A DNA stretch of 64,000 bases from Budorcas taxicolor (Eukaryota > Chordata > Mammalia > Artiodactyla > Bovidae). A program made the position numbers and the translations under genes. The notes beneath the pieces were generated by a model, which was given only the letters and a program-made list of their open reading frames with translations, ran no database searches and had not been told where the DNA came from. Positions 59,530 through 64,000 of the stretch are shown here, in pieces (the stretch's first letter is position 1; every line of letters begins with the position of its first letter). The DNA lies in assembly GCF_023091745.1 (NCBI RefSeq), contig NW_026291808.1:124001-188000 (forward strand), written 5' to 3'.

Positions 59530-60345
59530 ATGCGACGGGAACGCTGTGAACTCTTTCCCGAGGAAGCAGGGAAAGGATCCCTCATCTCGAGCTACGAGGC
59601 GGAAACGGGGCTCCTCTGGATGTGGGCGGGACCCTCGTGATTCCTCTCGAGTGGAGACGGGTATGTCGGGGAACTTCTTGATTTGCACCAAGGGTGTGAA
59701 GGAGCCTTTCGAAGTTCCAGAGGTGAGGTGGGATCAGCCTCGAGACGCCTCAGCGGAAATGGGCCTCATCTCGCCTGGAGGGGAGAACCTCCTGGATTTT
59801 CTCGAGTTGCGGCAGGTCTTCTCGAGTTACGACGGGGACCTCAGGGACCCGCTCTGGTGGCCTCAGGAAAGGCCAGTCCCCATGCGAGTTGCTAGGGGAC
59901 CTCTCGGGATTCCTCTCCCGTCCATGCCGGGGCCTCAGTCCTTGTGTGGAGTCGGGGCCGGAACCTGAGGATTCCTCTCCAGTGTTGCCATGGATCTTGG
60001 GGTGCTTCTGAGTCTCCCCAGGGGAGTCAGGCCTCGTCTCGAGTGGGGGCATGCACGTGCGTTTTCCTCCCGAGCTGCAGCAGTAGTGTCACACTTCCTG
60101 TCACGTGGATCAAGGGATCTGTGGCTTTCCCTCGAGCCTGTCCCTCGAGGCTTTCCCACGAGGCTTTCCCACAGGGCTGTGCCACGTGCCACCTTGGTGT
60201 GAGTCGATCCTCGGCGTGAAAGACGAGCCGGTGAAGGGAAAAGAGGTTCCTCTGGAATGGACTGAGACATCTGGGGGACTCTTGGAATGGTGGCACGACC
60301 CTGGAGTTCCTCTCGCCGTTCCTGTTGAGAGGGCCTCCTCTTGAG
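59530..60345 (+). repeat. Monomer 74 (class c), 816 bp
   Basis: Partner of monomer 66, with GGTATGTCGG and GTGGGATCAG. Confidence 0.9.
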
Positions 60346-61160
60346 ATGCGACGGGAAGGCCGGGAACTCTTTCCCGACGAAGCAGGGAAAGGATCCCTCA
60401 TCTCGAGCTACGAGGCGGAAACGGGGCTCCTCTGGATGTGGGCGGGACCCTCGTGATTCCTCTCGAGTGGAGACGGGTATGTCGGGGAACTTCTTGATTT
60501 GCACCAAGGGTGTGAAGGAGCCTTTCGAAGTTCCAGAGGTGAGGTGTGATCAGCCTCGAGACGCCTCAGCGGAAATGGGCCTCATCTCGCCTTAGGGGAG
60601 AACCTCCTGGATTTTCTCGAGTCGCGGAAGGTCTTCTCGAGTTACGACGGGGACCTCAGGGACCCGCTCTGGTGGCCTCAGGAAAGGCCAGTCCCCATGC
60701 GAGTTGCTAGGGGACCTCTCGGGATTCCTCTCCCGTCCATGCCGGGGCCTCAGTCCTTGTGTGGAGTCGGGGCCGGAACCTGAGGATTCCTCTCCAGTGT
60801 TGCCATGGATCTTGGGGTGCTTCTGAGTCTCCCCAGGGGAGTCAGGCCTCGTCTCGAGTGGGCGCATGCACGTGCGCTTTCCTCCCGAGCTGCAGCAGTA
60901 GTGTCACGCTTCCTGTCACGTGGATCAAGGGATCTGTGGCTTTCCCTCGAGGCTGTCCCTCGAGGCTTTCCCACGAGGCTTTCCCACAGGGCTGTGCCAC
61001 GTGCCACCTTGGTGTGAGTCGATCCTCGGCGTGAAAGACGAGCCGGTGAAGGGAAAAGAGGTTCCTCTGGAATGGACTGAGACATCTGGGGGACTCTTGG
61101 AATGGTGGCACGACCCTGGAGTTCCTCTCGCCGTTCCTGTTGAGAGGGCCTCCTCTTGAG
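60346..61160 (+). repeat. Monomer 75 (class d), 815 bp
   Basis: Partner of monomer 67. CTCGAGTCGCGG near 60617 and GTGGGCGCATGC near 60859 are private. Confidence 0.9.
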
Positions 61161-61975
61161 ATGCGACGGGAACGCTGTGAACTCTTTCCCGAGGAAGCAG
61201 GGAAAGGATCCCTCATCTCGAGCTACGAGGCGGAAACGGGGCTCCTCTGGATGTGGGCGGGACCCTCGTGATTCCTCTCGAGTGGAGACGGGTATGTCGG
61301 GGAACTTCTTGATTTGCACCAAGGGTGTGAAGGAGCCTTTCGAAGTTTCAGAGGTGAGGTGTGATCAGCCTCGAGACGCCTCAGCGGAAATGGGCCTCAT
61401 CTCGCCTTAGGGGAGAACCTCCTGGATTTTCTCGAGTTGCGGAAGGTCTTCTCGAGTTACGACGGGGACCTCAGGGACCCGCTCTGGTGGCCTCAGGAAA
61501 GGCCAGTCCCCATGCGAGTTGCTAGGGGACCTCTCGGGATTCCTCTCCCGTCCATGCCGGGGCCTCAGTCCTTGTGTGGAGTCGGGGCCGGAACCTGAGG
61601 ATTCCTCTCCAGTGTTGCCATGGATCTTGGGGTGCTTCTGAGTCTCCCCAGGGGAGTCAGGCCTCGTCTCGAGTGGGGGCATGCACGTGCGCTTTCCTCC
61701 CGAGCTGCAGCAGTAGTGTCACGCTTCCTGTCACGTGGATCAAGGGATCTGTGGCTTTCCCTCGAGCCTGTCCCTCGAGGCTTTCCCACGAGGCTTTCCC
61801 ACAGGGCTGTGCCACGTGCCACCTTGGTGTGAGTCGATCCTCGGCGTGAAAGACGAGCCGGTGAAAGGAAAAGAGGTTCCTCTGGAATGGACTGAGACAT
61901 CTGGGGGACTCTTGGAATGGTGGCACGACCCTGGAGTTCCTCTCGCCGTTCCTGTTGAGAGGGCCTCCTCTTGAG
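61161..61975 (+). repeat. Monomer 76 (e/b hybrid), 815 bp
   Basis: e start (AACGCTGTG, GTTTCAGAGGTG) and b tail (GTGAAAGGAAAAG near 61861). Confidence 0.85.
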
Positions 61976-62791
61976 ATGCGACGGGAACGCTGTGAACTCT
62001 TTCCCGAGGAAGCAGGGAAAGGATCCCTCATCTCGAGCTACGAGGCGGAAACGGGGCTCCTCTGGATGTGGGCGGGACCCTCGTGATTCCTCTCGAGTGG
62101 AGACGGCTCGGTCGGGGAACTTCTTGATTTGCACCAAGGGTGTGAAGGAGCCTTTCGAAGTTCCAGAGGTGAGGTGGGATCAGCCTCGAGACGCCTCAGC
62201 GGAAATGGGCCTCATCTCGCCTGGAGGGGAGAACCTCCTGGATTTTCTCGAGTTGCGGCAGGTCTTCTCGAGTTACGACGGGGACCTCAGGGACCCGCTC
62301 TGGTGGCCTCAGGAAAGGCCAGTCCCCATGCGAGTTGCTAGGGGACCTCTCGGGATTCCTCTCCCGTCCATGCCGGGGCCTCAGTCCTTGTGTGGAGTCG
62401 GGGCCGGAACCTGAGGATTCCTCTCCAGTGTTGCCATGGATCTTGGGGTGCTTCTGAGTCTCCCCAGGGGAGTCAGGCCTCGTCTCGAGTGGGGGCATGC
62501 ACGTGCGTTTTCCTCCCGAGCTGCAGCAGTAGTGTCACACTTCCTGTCACGTGGATCAAGGGATCTGTGGCTTTCCCTCGAGCCTGACCATCGAGGCTTT
62601 CCCACGAGGCTTTCCCACAGGGCTGTGCCACGTGCCACCTTGGTGTGAGTCGATCCTCGGCGTGAAAGACGAGCCGGTGAAGGGAAAAGAGGTTCCTCTG
62701 GAATGGACTGAGACATCTGGGGGACTCTTGGAATGGTGGCACGACCCTGGAGTTCCTCTCGCCGTTCCTGTTGAGAGGGCCTCCTCTTGAG
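61976..62791 (+). repeat. Monomer 77 (class c), 816 bp
   Basis: Partner of monomer 70 at 5708 bp, with CCTGACCATCG near 62584. Confidence 0.9.
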
Positions 62792-63606
62792 ATGCGACGG
62801 GAAGGCCGGGAACTCTTTCCCGACGAAGCAGGGAAAGGATCCCTCATCTCGAGCTACGAGGCGGAAACGGGGCTCCTCTGGATGTGGGCGGGACCCTCGT
62901 GATTCCTCTCGAGTGGAGACGGGTATGTCGGGGAACTTCTTGATTTGCACCAAGGGTGTGAAGGAGCCTTTCGAAGTTCCAGAGGTGAGGTGTGATCAGC
63001 CTCGAGACGCCTCAGCGGAAATGGGCCTCATCTCGCCTTAGGGGAGAACCTCCTGGATTTTCTCGAGTTGCGGAAGGTCTTCTCGAGTTACGACGGGGAC
63101 CTCAGGGACCCGCTCTGGTGGCCTCAGGAAAGGCCAGTCCCCATGCGAGTTGCTAGGGGACCTCTCGGGATTCCTCTCCCGTCCATGCCGGGGCCTCAGT
63201 CCTTGTGTGGAGTCGGGGCCGGAACCTGAGGATTCCTCTCCAGTGTTGCCATGGATCTTGGGGTGCTTCTGAGTCTCCCCAGGGGAGTCAGGCCTCGTCT
63301 CGAGTGGGGGCATGCACGTGCGCTTTCCTCCCGAGCTGCAGCAGTAGTGTCACGCTTCCTGTCACGTGGATCAAGGGATCTGTGGCTTTCCCTCGAGCCT
63401 GTCCCTCGAGGCTTTCCCACGAGGCTTTCCCACAGGGCTGTGCCACGTGCCACCTTGGTGTGAGTCGATCCTCGGCGTGAAAGACGAGCCGGTGAAGGGA
63501 AAAGAGGTTCCTCTGGAATGGACTGAGACATCTGGGGGACTCTTGGAATGGTGGCACGACCCTGGAGTTCCTCTCGCCGTTCCTGTTGAGAGGGCCTCCT
63601 CTTGAG
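62792..63606 (+). repeat. Monomer 78 (d/e hybrid), 815 bp
   Basis: Partner of monomer 71. Confidence 0.82.
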
Positions 63607-64000
63607 ATGCGACGGGAACGCCGGGAACTCTTTCCCGACGAAGCAGGGAAAGGATCCCTCATCTCGAGCTACGAGGCGGAAACGGGGCTCCTCTGGATGT
63701 GGGCGGGACCCTCGTGATTCCTCTCGAGTGGAGACGGGTATGTCGGGGAACTTCTTGATTTGCACCAAGGGTGTGAAGGAGCCTTTCAAAGTTCCAGAGG
63801 GGAGGTGTGATCAGCCTCTAGACATCTCAGCGGAAATGGGCCTCATCTCGCCTGGAGGGGAGAACCTCCTGGATTTTCTCGAGTTGCGGCAGGTCTTCTC
63901 GAGTTACGACGGGGACCTCAGGGACCCGCTCTTGTGGCCTCAGGAAAGGCCAGTCCCCATGCGAGTTGCTAGGGGACCTCTCGGGATTCCTCTCCCGTCC
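63607..64000 (+). repeat. Monomer 79 (class a), first 394 bp only
   Basis: It has CCTTTCAAAG, CCTCTAGACATC and GCTCTTGTGG. The window edge cuts it, so whether it carries the CCATAG variant of monomers 64 and 72 cannot be seen. Confidence 0.9.

Larger units (their letters stand above)
57899..63606 (+). repeat. Rearranged HOR segment a-b-c-d-e/b-c-d/e (monomers 72-78)
   Basis: Seven monomers, 5708 bp. Monomers 72-75 resemble 64-67. Monomer 76 starts as e and ends with the b marker GTGAAAGGAAAAG, so it is an e/b hybrid. Monomers 77-78 copy 70-71, including the private CCTGACCATCG variant. The next monomer (79) returns to class a. Confidence 0.8.
1..64000 (+). repeat. Satellite I tandem array (caprine 816-bp family)
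   Basis: Seen: the same 815-816 bp sequence recurs head to tail from the first base to the last, 78 full copies plus a partial one. There is no inversion, spacer or foreign insertion. Successive copies begin with the same ATGCGACGGGAA-type start at 1, 817, 1633, 2449 and so on to 63607. Nearly all copies are 816 or 815 bp; the exceptions are 803, 814 and 817 bp. Known: sheep and goat satellite I has a repeat of about 816-820 bp, belongs to the ruminant 1.714/1.715 satellite family, lies at (peri)centromeres and is built of degenerate subrepeats of about 31 bp. Inferred: this is satellite I of sheep or goat. Cervid satellite I and bovine 1.715 (about 1.4 kb repeat) are relatives that fit the length less well. 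Confidence 0.95.
27729..64000 (+). repeat. Right domain: five-monomer higher-order repeat (monomers 35-79)
   Basis: Five classes follow one another. Class a: CCTTTCAAAG, CCTCTAGACATC and GCTCTTGTGG, 816 bp. Class b: GAGGTGAGG, CCTTAGGGG and late GTGAAAGGAAAAG, 815 bp. Class c: AACGCTGTG with GTGGGATCAG, often GGCTCGGTCGG, 816 bp. Class d: usually GGGAAGGCC, CCTTAGGGG, 815 bp. Class e: AACGCTGTG, GTTTCAGAGGTG and CCTTAGGGG, 815 bp. The full unit is 4077 bp. Monomers one unit apart share many variants that neighbouring monomers lack, which is the definition of a higher-order repeat. Insertions, losses and hybrid monomers interrupt the order at several points. Confidence 0.88.

Noticed and set aside
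1..64000. Bacterial or viral accessory region, CRISPR array or phage
   Set aside because: The direct repeats are about 816 bp with no unique spacers, and there are no genes with bacterial features. The pattern is eukaryotic satellite.
1..64000. Ribosomal DNA or another tandem gene family
   Set aside because: The 816-bp unit has no rRNA, 5S, tRNA, histone or snRNA sequence that I recognise, and no pol III A/B box pair. GGTTCCTCTGG only partly resembles a B box.
1..64000. Bovine 1.715 satellite or cervid satellite I instead of caprine
   Set aside because: The bovine unit is about 1.4 kb, as I recall, and the strict 816-bp period fits sheep or goat better. This remains a judgement from memory, and a database search would decide it.

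Overview
The whole window is satellite DNA. It is one uninterrupted head-to-tail array of a GC-rich (about 60% by eye) monomer of 815-816 bp. I count 78 complete monomers and a 394-bp partial 79th, all in the same orientation. I see no gene, RNA gene, transposable element, CRISPR array or single-copy stretch. The monomer length, the CpG-rich composition, and the degenerate short subrepeats around CTCGAG (XhoI) cores match satellite I of sheep and goat, the caprine member of the ruminant 1.714/1.715 g/cm3 pericentromeric/centromeric satellite family. The source is therefore most likely a sheep or goat (peri)centromere in a long-read assembly. The family call rests on recalled knowledge. Sheep versus goat cannot be settled by eye.

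Layout. Monomers are numbered from base 1, a phase chosen for convenience. The left domain (1-27728, monomers 1-34) is mostly 816-bp monomers of several classes in loose order. It holds a recognisable four-monomer unit (15491-18754, repeated at 18755-22020 and partly from 23649) and runs of near-identical neighbours (monomers 3-4, 10-13). The right domain (27729-64000, monomers 35-79) is a higher-order repeat (HOR). Five diverged monomer classes, here called a-b-c-d-e with lengths 816-815-816-815-815, form a 4077-bp unit. The unit is intact at 27729-31805, 43222-47298, 47299-51375 and 51376-55452. Elsewhere it is edited by duplications of 3261, 7340, 6523 and 5708 bp, by hybrid monomers (a/b, d/e, e/b), and by an inserted trio of a sixth class f (39144-41591).

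Fine structure. Each monomer has a triple 13-bp direct repeat near offset 602-654; monomer 10 has lost one 13-bp copy. There are three CACGTG palindromes within about 135 bp, one BamHI site, and many CTCGAG sites. A cluster of eight single-base indels, all within runs of the same base, is confined to 20391-24077. It looks more like assembly consensus error than biology.

The many open reading frames (70-252 codons, both strands, several frames) are by-products of a GC-rich monomer whose length, 816, is a multiple of three. They recur in every monomer in overlapping frames, and I do not call any of them coding.
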